From Daejeonella sp. (GTDB lineage: Bacteria; Bacteroidota; Bacteroidia; Sphingobacteriales; Sphingobacteriaceae), in contig NZ_JAUXXZ010000028.1 of the NCBI RefSeq assembly GCF_030684675.1, positions 62,001-126,000 on the forward strand: DNA of 64,000 nucleotides, written 5' to 3'. Numbering within the stretch: the stretch's first letter is position 1; every line of letters begins with the position of its first letter. A program made the translations under genes and the position numbers. Positions 27,546-38,259 of the stretch are shown here, piece by piece. A model generated the notes under the pieces. It made no database searches, had not been told where the DNA came from, and saw nothing but the letters and a program-made list of their open reading frames with translations.

Positions 27546-30500
27546 TTGAGCGGGAATTTAAAAATTCGGCTTCTTCTGCTTTTGCTGGCCATTGGCTTTG
27601 CATGCACGGCTTTAACGATAAATTATACTATTCAGGACGAAGAAGTACTTAGCCTTGAAGCCAGGAAAGTCGAACGACGTCTTCACAGAAAGGAGAAATT
27701 AGTTGATCAGTTGTTAAATAATGTAGCTGTCCGCGATTCATTAAAAAACATCAATAGTAATGGAGAATGGGCTCAATTTATCATTTCTGAGTTCAGTGAA
27801 AAGGAAGACATCTATATCCAGACCTTTGAAAAGGGAAAACTAAGTTTTTGGAGTGGGATACGGATCGTATTAGAAACAGATAGCCTGCTTCGGGAGGGCA
27901 ACACATTTATTCATTGGAAGAATGGATATTATGAAGCAGTCAAAAAATCCTGGGGAGATTTTTCTGTAATCTGTTACATTCCTTTCATGTCTGATTACCC
28001 CTACCAGAATGAATACCTGAGGAATAATTTTTCAACAGACCTTTTATCCTCAAACACTTTGGATATAGCCAGTTTGAATGACAATGATGTGTTTAATATC
28101 CGCAATCTGGGCGGTAAATATTTATTTTCTGTAAAACTCAGAACACCGGCCTCCAATTCATTTTACAACTATCTTGAGTTATGGATGTGGGTTATGGCCA
28201 TCACTTTTGCCCTGATCTTTTTGACCAACCTTTGTATTTCTATCGCAAATAAAGGCAATGTTGGCTTTGCTGTTCTTTTATTGTTCAGTTCGGTTCTGGC
28301 TTTCAGACTCATTGATCTCCAAAACAGATGGTTAAGCACATATTTTGATATTGAACTTTTCGACCCTAAGTATTACGCCTCCAGTTATTTCTTTCCTTCT
28401 ATAGGAGAATTTTTTCTGAATATCCTGTCTTTTACATGGGTATTTGTATTTATTTACTCTTACCGGAATAAAATTCTAGGTTCGGTTTCTATACTCAGCA
28501 AGCCTATCAGCTATATTTTGTTGTTTGCAACGGGTCTGTTTGTTTGTATCAGTGCCTTTGTTATTGATGATCTTTTTAATGGACTGGTAACTAATTCGAA
28601 TATCAACTTTGATGTAAGCAATGTTCTGAATTCTACCTGGTTGAGCTGGTTTGGATTCCTGATCTTCTGTTTTGCAATTCTGAATCTATATCTGATCATA
28701 TCATTTTCTTTAGCCTTAATATCCAGATTGAGCATCAATAAGATGGAGCGCTTCCTCATTTTTGCAGGAGCCTTGTTTTTGGCTATTTTATATCATATAC
28801 TTTTTACTGAGTTTACCGTATACTTTTTGTTATTCGCTTTGATACTCTTTCTGGCCGGTCGGGCCTATTTTAAATCAGAAGGGAAAATGAATGCCGGAAA
28901 TTTGGTTGTCTGTATATTGATCTGTGCACTCATTGGTTCATTGAAACTATCTAAATATCAGTTTATTAAAGAACAGGAAAGCCGGAAGATTCTGGCAGGT
29001 AAACTGGAATCATCAGTAGATCCCAATGCAATTCTTTTGTTTTATAATCTGGAGAGGGAAATCATCAGCGATAAATTTATTATCGATTATTTTAATGATC
29101 CTTTGTCAAGTCACAGTGCATTAAATAACAGACTTGTCAAATTGTATATGGCCGGTTATTTATCCAGGTATGATTTTGAGAGTTTTGAGTACAATGAAAA
29201 GGACGAATTTTTTCATGGTGATAGGGGAATCCCGCTGTCTAATTTCAAAAATCTTGTTCTAAAGGGCTCGGTCAAAGTCACAGAATATTTTTATCAAAGA
29301 AACAATACGTTTGGCTTTAAACAATACTTTGCAATACTGCCAATAATTGACGACAATAATAGGATCGGAACTCTGGTTTTACAACTCAATTCTAAACGCC
29401 TGAATGAAGTTGGAGTATTTCCCGAGCTTCTCATTGATGGAAAAATAAAGGAGGATCTTCAGCTCAACGATTATTCATTCGCTTATTATAGTGACGGCCG
29501 TTTACTAAACCAGCATGGGAATTATGTTTATAATCTGGTAAATAATGAATTCAGAGGAAAAAACAGAGAATTTGTTTATGTCAATAATTCTGAGAATGGC
29601 CGGCAATATAATCATCTGGTCTTTCAGCCAAATCCCAGGAAGCTTGTAATTGTCAGTCGGGAAATAAACAGTCTCTTTACTCAGCTCGCTTCGGTTTCGT
29701 TCATTTTTTTAATCTTGTTATTGTTTGCAGGTTTAATATATGTTCTACAATTAACCTGGAACAGTTTGCAAAATTATAATATCAGCTTCCGGAATTTCAG
29801 ATGGAGGCTGCTGATCTCATCCAACAGGATGTTGTATAAAACAAGGATACAGGTATCCATGGTTGCTGCAGTAGTGATAACACTTTTGATAACTGGTATA
29901 ATCACTTTTTTCAATATTAGTCAGCAATACAGAGATCAGCAGGAATATACTGTTTTGGATAAAGTAGCCAAGATCTCATCGGGTATTAATAAGCAAATTG
30001 TGGATATGGGGATGCCAACTCCAGATGAGCAAGCGGAAGTTGCATTCAATAGTTTAGCCGATCTGAATGGTGTAGATCTGAATTTGTTTGATATCAACGG
30101 TAAGCTATTGCATTCTACTCAGCCTAAGATTTATGAGAATGGCTTAATTGCTTCTCAGATGAATGCGTTGGCTTATTTATATCTCAATAGATTACAGAAA
30201 TCTGAATTTATAAACAGAGAGCGAATTGGAAATCTGTCATTTATTTCTGCATATGTACCCCTGCGGAACAGTAAAAGTGAGGTAATTGCTTATTTAGGAC
30301 TTCCATATTTTTCGAATGAAAAGGATTATCAGGACAGGATAGGCATTTTTCTGAATGCGCTGATCAATGTGTATGCCCTGGTATTTGTGGCTATAGGTTT
30401 TTTTGCTGTTTTTGTTGCAAGTCGTATCACCAGTCCGCTGACATTGATACAAAAACTTCTACGTGATACAAAAATTGGGACTAAGAATGAACATATCAAT

Positions 30501-31271
30501 TGGAAGCAGAATGATGAGATAGGAAATCTGATCAGTGAATATAATACGATGATATATGCACTTGAAGAAAGTGCAAAAAAGCTTGCCCGTTCAGAGCGTG
30601 AATCGGCCTGGCGTGAAATGGCTCAGCAGGTTGCACATGAGATCAAGAATCCACTAACTCCTCTAAAACTTGGGGTTCAGCTTCTGGAGAAATCCTGGAA
30701 AGAAAAGGATCCAAAATTTGAGGCTAAATTTGAACGTTTCACGAAATCATTTATGGAGCAGATAGAAAGTCTCTCGCATATAGCCTCTGAGTTCTCTAAT
30801 TTCGCTAAAATGCCCGAAACCAGATTAGAACAGATAAATCTGAATGAGAAAATAAGGCAATCCATTATACTTTACAGGCAGTCTGAACATACAACTATTA
30901 ATTTTGAAAGCAACTCAGGGAGCGATATTATTATCAATGCTGACAGGGATCAAATATTAAGATGTTTTAATAATTTAATTAAGAATGCTATCGAGGCAAG
31001 GTCTGGTGAGAGACATTGTATTATTGATATTCTGTTGTACTGTAAGCCAGGTTCTGTATGTGTTGAAATAAAAGATAATGGAACCGGTATGTCTGAAGAA
31101 CTTAAAAGAAAGATTTTTACTCCTAATTTTACAACAAAAACATCCGGTACCGGACTTGGACTTGCATTTGTGAAGCAGGCTATAGAAAATATTGGTGGGA
31201 ACATCACATTTGAAACTGCACCGGATCTTGGTACTACATTTTATATAGTAATACCAGTGCTTGAAACCTAG
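27546..31271 (+). CDS. Large membrane sensor histidine kinase, NtrY-like
   Basis: The 1241-residue kinase is unusually long. It has an N-terminal membrane helix, a first extracytoplasmic region, a block of several membrane helices (about residues 210-480), a second sensor region, then a helix and HAMP-like segment around residues 945-1010. The phosphoacceptor segment is QQVAHEIKNPLTPLKLG with His1031, followed by FNNLIKNAIEA, DNGTGM and GTGLGLAFV. I use the TTG at 27546 because no ATG lies upstream in frame with a hydrophobic start. No regulator is adjacent, so the partner is elsewhere. Confidence 0.88.
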   Translation: MSGNLKIRLLLLLLAIGFACTALTINYTIQDEEVLSLEARKVERRLHRKEKLVDQLLNNVAVRDSLKNINSNGEWAQFIISEFSEKEDIYIQTFEKGKLSFWSGIRIVLETDSLLREGNTFIHWKNGYYEAVKKSWGDFSVICYIPFMSDYPYQNEYLRNNFSTDLLSSNTLDIASLNDNDVFNIRNLGGKYLFSVKLRTPASNSFYNYLELWMWVMAITFALIFLTNLCISIANKGNVGFAVLLLFSSVLAFRLIDLQNRWLSTYFDIELFDPKYYASSYFFPSIGEFFLNILSFTWVFVFIYSYRNKILGSVSILSKPISYILLFATGLFVCISAFVIDDLFNGLVTNSNINFDVSNVLNSTWLSWFGFLIFCFAILNLYLIISFSLALISRLSINKMERFLIFAGALFLAILYHILFTEFTVYFLLFALILFLAGRAYFKSEGKMNAGNLVVCILICALIGSLKLSKYQFIKEQESRKILAGKLESSVDPNAILLFYNLEREIISDKFIIDYFNDPLSSHSALNNRLVKLYMAGYLSRYDFESFEYNEKDEFFHGDRGIPLSNFKNLVLKGSVKVTEYFYQRNNTFGFKQYFAILPIIDDNNRIGTLVLQLNSKRLNEVGVFPELLIDGKIKEDLQLNDYSFAYYSDGRLLNQHGNYVYNLVNNEFRGKNREFVYVNNSENGRQYNHLVFQPNPRKLVIVSREINSLFTQLASVSFIFLILLLFAGLIYVLQLTWNSLQNYNISFRNFRWRLLISSNRMLYKTRIQVSMVAAVVITLLITGIITFFNISQQYRDQQEYTVLDKVAKISSGINKQIVDMGMPTPDEQAEVAFNSLADLNGVDLNLFDINGKLLHSTQPKIYENGLIASQMNALAYLYLNRLQKSEFINRERIGNLSFISAYVPLRNSKSEVIAYLGLPYFSNEKDYQDRIGIFLNALINVYALVFVAIGFFAVFVASRITSPLTLIQKLLRDTKIGTKNEHINWKQNDEIGNLISEYNTMIYALEESAKKLARSERESAWREMAQQVAHEIKNPLTPLKLGVQLLEKSWKEKDPKFEAKFERFTKSFMEQIESLSHIASEFSNFAKMPETRLEQINLNEKIRQSIILYRQSEHTTINFESNSGSDIIINADRDQILRCFNNLIKNAIEARSGERHCIIDILLYCKPGSVCVEIKDNGTGMSEELKRKIFTPNFTTKTSGTGLGLAFVKQAIENIGGNITFETAPDLGTTFYIVIPVLET

Positions 31272-31316
31272 AATTAGAACATATTAACTGAAACAGATGA
31301 TTAGTGGACAGCCTGT

Positions 31317-32237
31317 TTATCTGAGACTCACTGATCCTTTTCCCATGGTATATCCATCGGCGTAGAGGATTATTGTGTAGGCACCTTTCTGATATGTTCT
31401 GCCATCAGACCAATCTATGGTATAGTTCCTTCCGTCATTTGCAAATTCAACAGCGGTTTTATAAGAATATTGTAATTCTTCATCATCAGAAATAAACATT
31501 CCACCATTATTGGCAATCACCAGATTACCGCTGGGGTCGATCACCCTCATAAAAATAGTATGCATACCTTTTTCAGCTAATGGGTTATTTACAAGTGAAA
31601 AGTTTACCCTAAGCTTATCGGTTGTACTTGCACGGGTAACCATACTCTCTTTACCATTATTCCGAATGTTAAATGCGGATATTGAAACATTTCCTGATTT
31701 AATTGCAGCCGCAACCTGAACTTTGGTATATAACTCTTCATTCTGCTTTTCAAGTTCGTTGGCTTTGGTGCTTACTGAGTCGACTGCCGACAAGAGCTCA
31801 TTTCGTTCACTAGTCAGGTCCTGATTTTGTTTTTTCAGTTCATCAATTTCTGTTGAGTATTTGGAAACAAAATATCGGAGTTGTTTTATCTCTTCCTGCG
31901 CCTTTGCAAGTTGACCCTGTGTGAGCTGACCTTGTTTGAGGGCATTTCTTAACTCATCAATCTTCTCTCTTGCTATTTCCTGTTCTTTCAGCATTTCCTC
32001 TGAAAGCTTCAGATTATTGCTTGTCGCATTATCCAGCTCAGCTTCAATTTTATCAATTTCAGTCTGCATTCTGGTTTTTTCATCACTTACCGTAACGATA
32101 CGGTCATTAGCTTTCTTGTCCTTAAAAAATAAATAGGTATTGGTTCCTAGTAAGGCAAGAATTACAGCAACCAAAAAATAAATCTTATTTGAGTCCTTTC
32201 GTATTGGCTGCTCCTGTTCCGGGTTTTCCATGTTCAA
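31317..32237 (-). CDS. Membrane-anchored coiled-coil protein, unknown function
   Basis: The 306-residue protein has a short cytoplasmic N-terminus, one membrane helix (about residues 20-37, IYFLVAVILALLGTNTYLFF), then about 130 residues of heptad-rich coiled coil. A C-terminal beta-rich domain follows (residues 190-306, VSISAFNIRNNGKES through KGSVSLR). It resembles conserved Bacteroidota proteins of unknown role, and no catalytic motif is seen. It is convergent with the large kinase. Confidence 0.75.
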   Translation of the reverse strand: MNMENPEQEQPIRKDSNKIYFLVAVILALLGTNTYLFFKDKKANDRIVTVSDEKTRMQTEIDKIEAELDNATSNNLKLSEEMLKEQEIAREKIDELRNALKQGQLTQGQLAKAQEEIKQLRYFVSKYSTEIDELKKQNQDLTSERNELLSAVDSVSTKANELEKQNEELYTKVQVAAAIKSGNVSISAFNIRNNGKESMVTRASTTDKLRVNFSLVNNPLAEKGMHTIFMRVIDPSGNLVIANNGGMFISDDEELQYSYKTAVEFANDGRNYTIDWSDGRTYQKGAYTIILYADGYTMGKGSVSLR

Positions 32238-32489
32238 TTATCTGGTTAACGAAAATTAAATGTCTATTTAAAATCAATGCGATAAAACCTCATTTGTGAC
32301 AAATATATTGTTTAAGAATTGGGTTTTAATAATTTTTGACTTGTGTATATGCCATTTTCAGCCGTTTAAGGCACCTTAAAGACTGAAATTACACAATTTT
32401 TGGTATTGTTTATCCATATTGTTGCCCAAAATACAATAATGCAATTAATTAGATTAATTATCTTTACCCGCTAAACGTTCTTCTTTTAC

Positions 32490-34019
32490 ATGGCAAAAAA
32501 AATAATTTTCTTCCTCGCATTCTTTGTCGCTGTTCCTGTTTATTTAAGATCTCAAATTAAATCTAATCCCAAACGGGAATTCAGGGGGGTTTGGGTAGCT
32601 ACAGTTGCCAATATCGATTGGCCATCCAAGCCAGGATTAAGTTCTGATATACAAAAGGCTGAACTGATCCGCATATTTGATGATCATCAGAAAAGTGGGA
32701 TAAATGCGATCATGTTACAGATTAGGCCTGCTACTGACGCATTTTATGGTAGAGGCCGCGAATTATGGAGTCGTTTTTTGACCGGAACTCAGGGCAGAGC
32801 CCCCGTTCCAAATTATGATCCCCTTGACTTTGCAATTGAAGAGGCGCATAAACGGGGTATGGAACTTCATGCCTGGTTCAATCCATACCGTGCAACACAT
32901 AATCTTATTGATGCACATACCGCAGCCAACCATATATCCAAACAGAAACCTGAATGGTTCTTTACTTACGGTGGAAAGAAGCTTTTTAATCCCGGATTGC
33001 CCGAAGTTCGTCAATATATTGTGAGTGTAATTATGGATGTAGTTCGTAATTATGACATTGACGGTGTGCATTTCGACGATTATTTTTATCCTTATCCGGA
33101 GGCTCAGCCGCTCAGGGACAGCGAAACATATTATAAATATGGAAGCGCATTCAAAAATATTGATGATTGGCGTAGGAATAATGTTGATACGCTTATACAT
33201 ACCTTATCTGACAGCATTCACAGGGCAAAAAAGCATATTAAGTTTGGTGTTAGCCCTTTTGGTATCTGGCGAAACAAGTCACAGGATCCGGAAGGCTCTG
33301 AAAGTAATGGATTTGACGGTTATGGTAAACTCTATGCCAATGCCCGGAAATGGGTACAATTGGGCTGGCTTGATTATATAAATCCACAGATATATTTCCC
33401 TTTTGGTTATCAGGTGGCTCCTTATGATAAGTTGCTCGATTGGTGGAGCAATAATACCTTCGGAAAGCATTTATATGTGGGTCAGGGTGTTTACAGGGCA
33501 TTAGAAAACCGGCCGGGATGGAGTGACAGATCGCAAATACCGAAACAGATCCGGTATTTGAGAAATAATAAGAATACTCAGGGGAGTGTCTTTTTTAGCT
33601 CCAAATCGGTTACCAATAATATGGCAGGAGTTAAAGATTCTCTTCGCAGAGATTTTTACCGTTATCCTGCCCTTCAGCCAACAATGGCCTGGCTGGATGA
33701 TGTTAAACCCAATGCTCCCACAGTGCTTGTAGCCAAACCTGTTGCAAAGGGTGTTGAATTAAACTGGCAAGCACCTACTGTGGCCAGTGATGGTGATAAA
33801 GCTTTTGGATATGTAATTTACAGGGTTAACCGGGGCGAACGAATGGATACTGAACAGACCCACCATATTTTGAAGATCTCGTTTAAAGCATCAGAAACAA
33901 CATTTACAGATACTTTAGTTAATGCTAACCGTCTTTATACCTATGTTGTTACTGCGATCGACAGGCTTAAGAATGAAAGTCAGGCTTCAAATGCAGTTAC
34001 TGCAGGCTCAAGATTCTGA
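32490..34019 (+). CDS. GHL10 (glycosyl hydrolase-like 10) family protein, secreted
   Basis: After an N-terminal signal peptide (FFLAFFVAVPVYL), the segment KREFRGVWVATVANIDWPS starts a GHL10/DUF187 TIM-barrel domain with MELHAWFNPYRA, DGVHFDDYFYPYPE and WLDYINPQIYFP. A fibronectin-type domain occupies the last 90 residues. Relatives act on cell wall or exported glycans; the substrate here is unknown. The gene is convergent with the M16 protease and separated by a terminator. Confidence 0.88.
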   Translation: MAKKIIFFLAFFVAVPVYLRSQIKSNPKREFRGVWVATVANIDWPSKPGLSSDIQKAELIRIFDDHQKSGINAIMLQIRPATDAFYGRGRELWSRFLTGTQGRAPVPNYDPLDFAIEEAHKRGMELHAWFNPYRATHNLIDAHTAANHISKQKPEWFFTYGGKKLFNPGLPEVRQYIVSVIMDVVRNYDIDGVHFDDYFYPYPEAQPLRDSETYYKYGSAFKNIDDWRRNNVDTLIHTLSDSIHRAKKHIKFGVSPFGIWRNKSQDPEGSESNGFDGYGKLYANARKWVQLGWLDYINPQIYFPFGYQVAPYDKLLDWWSNNTFGKHLYVGQGVYRALENRPGWSDRSQIPKQIRYLRNNKNTQGSVFFSSKSVTNNMAGVKDSLRRDFYRYPALQPTMAWLDDVKPNAPTVLVAKPVAKGVELNWQAPTVASDGDKAFGYVIYRVNRGERMDTEQTHHILKISFKASETTFTDTLVNANRLYTYVVTAIDRLKNESQASNAVTAGSRF

Positions 34020-34037
34020 GTTTTATTCTTGTTGCAT

Positions 34038-34073
34038 AAAAAAAGCCGTTCATAAGCATGAACGACCTTTTTA
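34038..34073. terminator. Bidirectional terminator
   Basis: CGTTCAT-aagc-ATGAACG with an A-run before and a T-run after, placed between the convergent glycosidase and M16 protease genes. Confidence 0.8.
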
Positions 34074-34086
34074 AATAATGATTTTT

Positions 34087-36933
34087 CTATTTTTCAGGAA
34101 GCAACACCATTCTGATGAAATTATCAGGGTTCAGACGATATTGGACTGTTGCTTTCAGGGCTTCAGGATTTAACTCCTTTAACGATTCAAGGTAGCTTAA
34201 AACCTGTTTAGGCTCATCCTCATTCTGAAGCTGGCTGGTCAGATATCCCAACCAGAAACCATTATCCTTAAGTTGTGTTTCTGTGGTACGGGTTTCTTCG
34301 GCAATGAATTTTTCAATATCACCAGCAAGGGCACCATTTACTCTGATCTTATTTATTTCATCCAGGGTTGAGCTGATCAGTTTTTCTACATTTTCTGGGG
34401 CACAACCGAAAGAGATATTGAAGGTGTAGCGTCCTTTTGGAAACTTGGTATACGAGGCACGTGCCCCAACACCATATACACCGCCTTCATCTTCTCGCAG
34501 GCGTTCGATCAGTTTAATTGTCAGAACCTCAGCCAGTGCGTTTAATTGATTGTTATGTTTTTCACTCCAGGTATAGTCACCACTGAAAATAAGACGAACA
34601 CTTGCTTTTGGCTCCTGACCTTTGTAGATTTTTTTGTCAATTTTACCTGCCGGAATCTTAATTCCAAGATCTTTTGCAGTTTCTTTACGATTGCTGGAAG
34701 GTAATGAGCCAAGATACTGTTCGAGCAGAGGTTTGAGTTCTGAAGGATTAAAACTTCCTACAAAAACGAATGTAAAATCACTTGCATCAGCAAAACGATC
34801 TTTATAAATCTCAAATGTACGATCCAGGTTTACCTGATTGATTTTCTCAACAGATGGACCTGTTCTGCGGACATTGTAATTTCCAAGAATAGCAGCTACA
34901 GAATCTGCAAATACACTGTTCGGGTCATTGCCTCTGTTTGCAAGTCCGCCTTTTTGCTGCGCAATCAGACCTTTAAAGGTTTCAGCATCCTTACGTGGTT
35001 GGGTGAAATAGAGGTAGGTTAGCTGTAATGCGGTTTCAATATCTTTAGGACTTGTTGAACCGGATATTCCTTCAAACCTCTCCATAATATACGGTGACAC
35101 CGAAACTTTTTTTCCACTCAATAATTTTGGAAGCTGAACAGAATTAAATTCACCCAATCCACCATTTCTTATGATCGCAGTGGCATATAGAGCTGATTGA
35201 AAATCAGCATCGCTATATAAAGAAGATCCGCCTGCGCTGAATGCAGAAAAACTGATCTCATCATTCTTGAAATCGGTTGGTTTCAGAACCACTTTTACAC
35301 CATTACTTAATTTGAATTCAGTTACCCCGATTTCAGGAATTTTAGATTCAGAAATGACCTTACCTCCACTTAATTTAGCAGAAAGCAGGGGCTTATCTGA
35401 AACCTGATCAACATAAGCACTGATATTACTTTGTTTGGTACCGCTTATCCAGCTTTCAACTTTGGCTTCATCAGGCAAATTATCTTTATCCTTTTCAGGA
35501 CCCATGATAATCACATCGCGGTTAACATCGGTGATATATTTTTTGGCCAGGCTATTTACATCAGTCAGGCTAATTCCAGCCGTCATAGTATTAGCCATTT
35601 TGTATTCGTATTCAATACCAGGGCTGGCTTCCTGCTCCAGAAAATGGCGCAGATATTCGTTTACAAGGCTTTCCGAAGGTGTTTTATCCTTTTCCTTGAA
35701 GGCCGACTCCATATTGGTCAGGTACGATTGCTTGGCACGGTCCAATTCGGTCTGAGTGAATCCGAATCGCTGAACCCGCTCAGTTTCAGTCAAAATGGCT
35801 TTAAATCCTCTTTCCATTTCTCCAGGTTTCGCTACAACGAATACATTATACATGTCGAGCCCGGCTAAAAAGCCGCTTATATTGGCTCCTGCCTGTAAAA
35901 AAGGAGGATCTGCCTGTTTACTCATATCGGCAAAGCGGGTCCCGATCATTGAATTAAAGAGAGATCTTAAAATACTATTTCTGTAATCTGTTGCGGTGAT
36001 CAGCTTCGACTCTGGATGCTTGATCATTATCTGCGCAACACTGACAGGGAATTCCTTATCAGTTACTGCGATGAATTGATTTTTATTTAATAAGGAGATT
36101 GAATATTTGGTTCGCTGGCGTGGCTTAGCGGGATTTTTAAGATCAGAAAATTTTGCTTTAATGGTTTGTTCCATCGCATCAACATCAATGTCTCCAACAA
36201 CAATTAATGCCTGAAGATCAGGACGGTACCAATCTTTGTAGAACTGTTTAATTGTTTCAGTTGAGAAATTTTTCAATACTTCTTCAGTACCGATTGGAAG
36301 ACGGTCGGAATAGCGTGAATTATTAAAAAGCATTGGAAGATATTTATCCTGCATACGTTGTTGAGCGCCTTTTCCTAAACGCTTTTCTTCCAATACAACT
36401 CCGCGTTCCTTATCAATTTCAGCAGGATCTAAAGTTGCATCCTGAGCCCAGTCGCGCATGATCTGAATACCATTTTTAAGTACTTCCGGATCATCTGATG
36501 GAATTGGAAGCTGATACACAGTTTCATCAAAACTGGTGTAAGCATTCAAATCAGCACCAAAGCGAACTCCTGCTTTTTGAAGGTAGTTAACCAGATCATT
36601 TTTCGGAAAGTTTTTTGTTCCGTTAAAGCCCATGTGTTCCATAAAATGCGCCAGTCCCCGCTGGTCATCATTTTCCATGATTGAGCCTATTTTGTTCGCC
36701 AGGTATAGTTGAACACGATTTTTGGGCTCAATGTTTTTCCGGATGTAATAGGTAAAACCATTGGGAAGTTTACCGGTCCTAACTGCAGGATCTAATGGAA
36801 TAACACCAGAAGAACTTTGTTTTGTGGTAGCAGTCGATTTGCTTTTTACAACTGTTTGAGCATTTGATACTCCCGCAGCAGCAAACATTACCGCCACCGA
36901 AAGGGTAAGTACTGATTTATTTAGAAATTTCAT
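34087..36933 (-). CDS. Secreted M16-family zinc protease (two-domain)
   Basis: The 948-residue protein has a signal peptide ending at SNAQ and two M16 repeats. The first has the inverted zinc motif HFMEH (His96, Glu99, His100) in RGLAHFMEHMGFNGT and the distal Glu in EERGVVLEE-like sequence (KERGVVLEEKRLG). The second repeat lacks the motif, as usual for the structural half. It is probably a periplasmic or outer membrane peptidase. It stands 40 bases from the downstream acyltransferase gene. Confidence 0.9.
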   Translation of the reverse strand: MKFLNKSVLTLSVAVMFAAAGVSNAQTVVKSKSTATTKQSSSGVIPLDPAVRTGKLPNGFTYYIRKNIEPKNRVQLYLANKIGSIMENDDQRGLAHFMEHMGFNGTKNFPKNDLVNYLQKAGVRFGADLNAYTSFDETVYQLPIPSDDPEVLKNGIQIMRDWAQDATLDPAEIDKERGVVLEEKRLGKGAQQRMQDKYLPMLFNNSRYSDRLPIGTEEVLKNFSTETIKQFYKDWYRPDLQALIVVGDIDVDAMEQTIKAKFSDLKNPAKPRQRTKYSISLLNKNQFIAVTDKEFPVSVAQIMIKHPESKLITATDYRNSILRSLFNSMIGTRFADMSKQADPPFLQAGANISGFLAGLDMYNVFVVAKPGEMERGFKAILTETERVQRFGFTQTELDRAKQSYLTNMESAFKEKDKTPSESLVNEYLRHFLEQEASPGIEYEYKMANTMTAGISLTDVNSLAKKYITDVNRDVIIMGPEKDKDNLPDEAKVESWISGTKQSNISAYVDQVSDKPLLSAKLSGGKVISESKIPEIGVTEFKLSNGVKVVLKPTDFKNDEISFSAFSAGGSSLYSDADFQSALYATAIIRNGGLGEFNSVQLPKLLSGKKVSVSPYIMERFEGISGSTSPKDIETALQLTYLYFTQPRKDAETFKGLIAQQKGGLANRGNDPNSVFADSVAAILGNYNVRRTGPSVEKINQVNLDRTFEIYKDRFADASDFTFVFVGSFNPSELKPLLEQYLGSLPSSNRKETAKDLGIKIPAGKIDKKIYKGQEPKASVRLIFSGDYTWSEKHNNQLNALAEVLTIKLIERLREDEGGVYGVGARASYTKFPKGRYTFNISFGCAPENVEKLISSTLDEINKIRVNGALAGDIEKFIAEETRTTETQLKDNGFWLGYLTSQLQNEDEPKQVLSYLESLKELNPEALKATVQYRLNPDNFIRMVLLPEK

Positions 36934-36973
36934 TTTTATTATGGTTTATAATTGGACTGCAAATTAAGAAAAA

Positions 36974-38131
36974 CTACACCTTGATAATAATTTTTTTGTT
37001 GTACATCCACCAAAGGATGCCAAGCCAGATCAAAATAAAGGTTACTGCACCTGTAAGGGATGCATTAATTGGTGAAAAGTAAGGACTGAAAAAGGTTTGA
37101 TACATCCATTCGCGAGAGTTTACTGTACTTCCATCAGGCATATTAACCTTAATCATGGTGAGAATTCTCGGGATAAGTCCGGAAAGGAAAAACACAGTTA
37201 TTGCATTTACGCCGTAAACAACAAATGGTTTTGTCCCTTTTTTATAGCCCTGAACATCAATCAGCCAGTAACATAATGCAAGTCCAATAGTAGCAAGTCC
37301 GCCGGCATAAAGAACAAAGGAACTTGTCCAAAGTGCTTTATTTATTGGGAAGCAAAGATCCCAGATCAAACCAAGAATAACAGCTAATATTCCAATTGAA
37401 AATATCCAGGAAATTTTCACACTTTCTTCCCTGTCTTTACGCTTGAGCCAGGCACCTATCAGCACACCGAAAAGCCCTGTTCCTATCGCTGGAAGGGTAC
37501 TCAGAATTCCCTCCGGATCCCAGGTTTTTGCTGAGCGCCATAAATGCGCTTCTGTAAGAATGCTTCTGTCGAGCCAGGCACCCAGATTGGTTTCTTTTTC
37601 AAGGTTAGCATATCCCACTCCAGGAACAGGGATCAGGGTCATTATTGCCCAATAGGCGATAAGGATACCAATCAATAATCTAAGCTGGGTTTTTGGGTTG
37701 GTTTTTATAAAAATTACAGCTGTAATGAAGAACACAACAGCAATACGTTGCAGAACTCCCGGGATCCGAACCGTTTGGAATGCCTCCATCGGTTCAGTAA
37801 ATACTTTGGGGAAAAGGTTTAGAAACAGGCCAAGTCCGAATAATATCAGCGCCCTTTTTAAGGCCGTCATTATAAGTTTCGAATGGCTCATATATCCCTT
37901 TTTACTGCCAAGTGCATAACTGATGGAAACTCCAACAATGAACAAAAAGAAAGGAAAGATAAGGTCTGTTGGGGTGCAACCATGCCATTCAGCATGTTTC
38001 AAAGGGGCATATATATGAGTCCAGCTACCCGGGTTATTGACCAGAATCATTGCTGCTACAGTCAGGCCTCTGAAAACATCAAGAGATAATAGTCTGACCG
38101 GAGATTGTTGAAGAATAGAAGGTTGAGACAT
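36974..38131 (-). CDS. Membrane acyltransferase, NagX/HGSNAT-like (DUF5009)
   Basis: The 385-residue protein has about ten membrane helices and the signature LSLDVFRGLTVAAMILVNN followed by HAEWHGCTPTDLIFPFFLF of the heparan-alpha-glucosaminide acetyltransferase family, with the putative active-site His. It probably transfers acetyl groups to amino sugars across the inner membrane. It lies upstream of the M16 gene and next to a sulfatase and NagB, consistent with amino-sugar catabolism. Confidence 0.85.
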   Translation of the reverse strand: MSQPSILQQSPVRLLSLDVFRGLTVAAMILVNNPGSWTHIYAPLKHAEWHGCTPTDLIFPFFLFIVGVSISYALGSKKGYMSHSKLIMTALKRALILFGLGLFLNLFPKVFTEPMEAFQTVRIPGVLQRIAVVFFITAVIFIKTNPKTQLRLLIGILIAYWAIMTLIPVPGVGYANLEKETNLGAWLDRSILTEAHLWRSAKTWDPEGILSTLPAIGTGLFGVLIGAWLKRKDREESVKISWIFSIGILAVILGLIWDLCFPINKALWTSSFVLYAGGLATIGLALCYWLIDVQGYKKGTKPFVVYGVNAITVFFLSGLIPRILTMIKVNMPDGSTVNSREWMYQTFFSPYFSPINASLTGAVTFILIWLGILWWMYNKKIIIKV

Positions 38132-38259
38132 CAGGATTTTAATAAATGAATATTAAATCTGCATTTTTTTATTTTAATAAAGAAGGGTTTACGTGATTTA
38201 ATATTCAGCCTGAACAGACATTTTCTAATCAGGCTAACTTAATGCATTGAAACCGGTCT

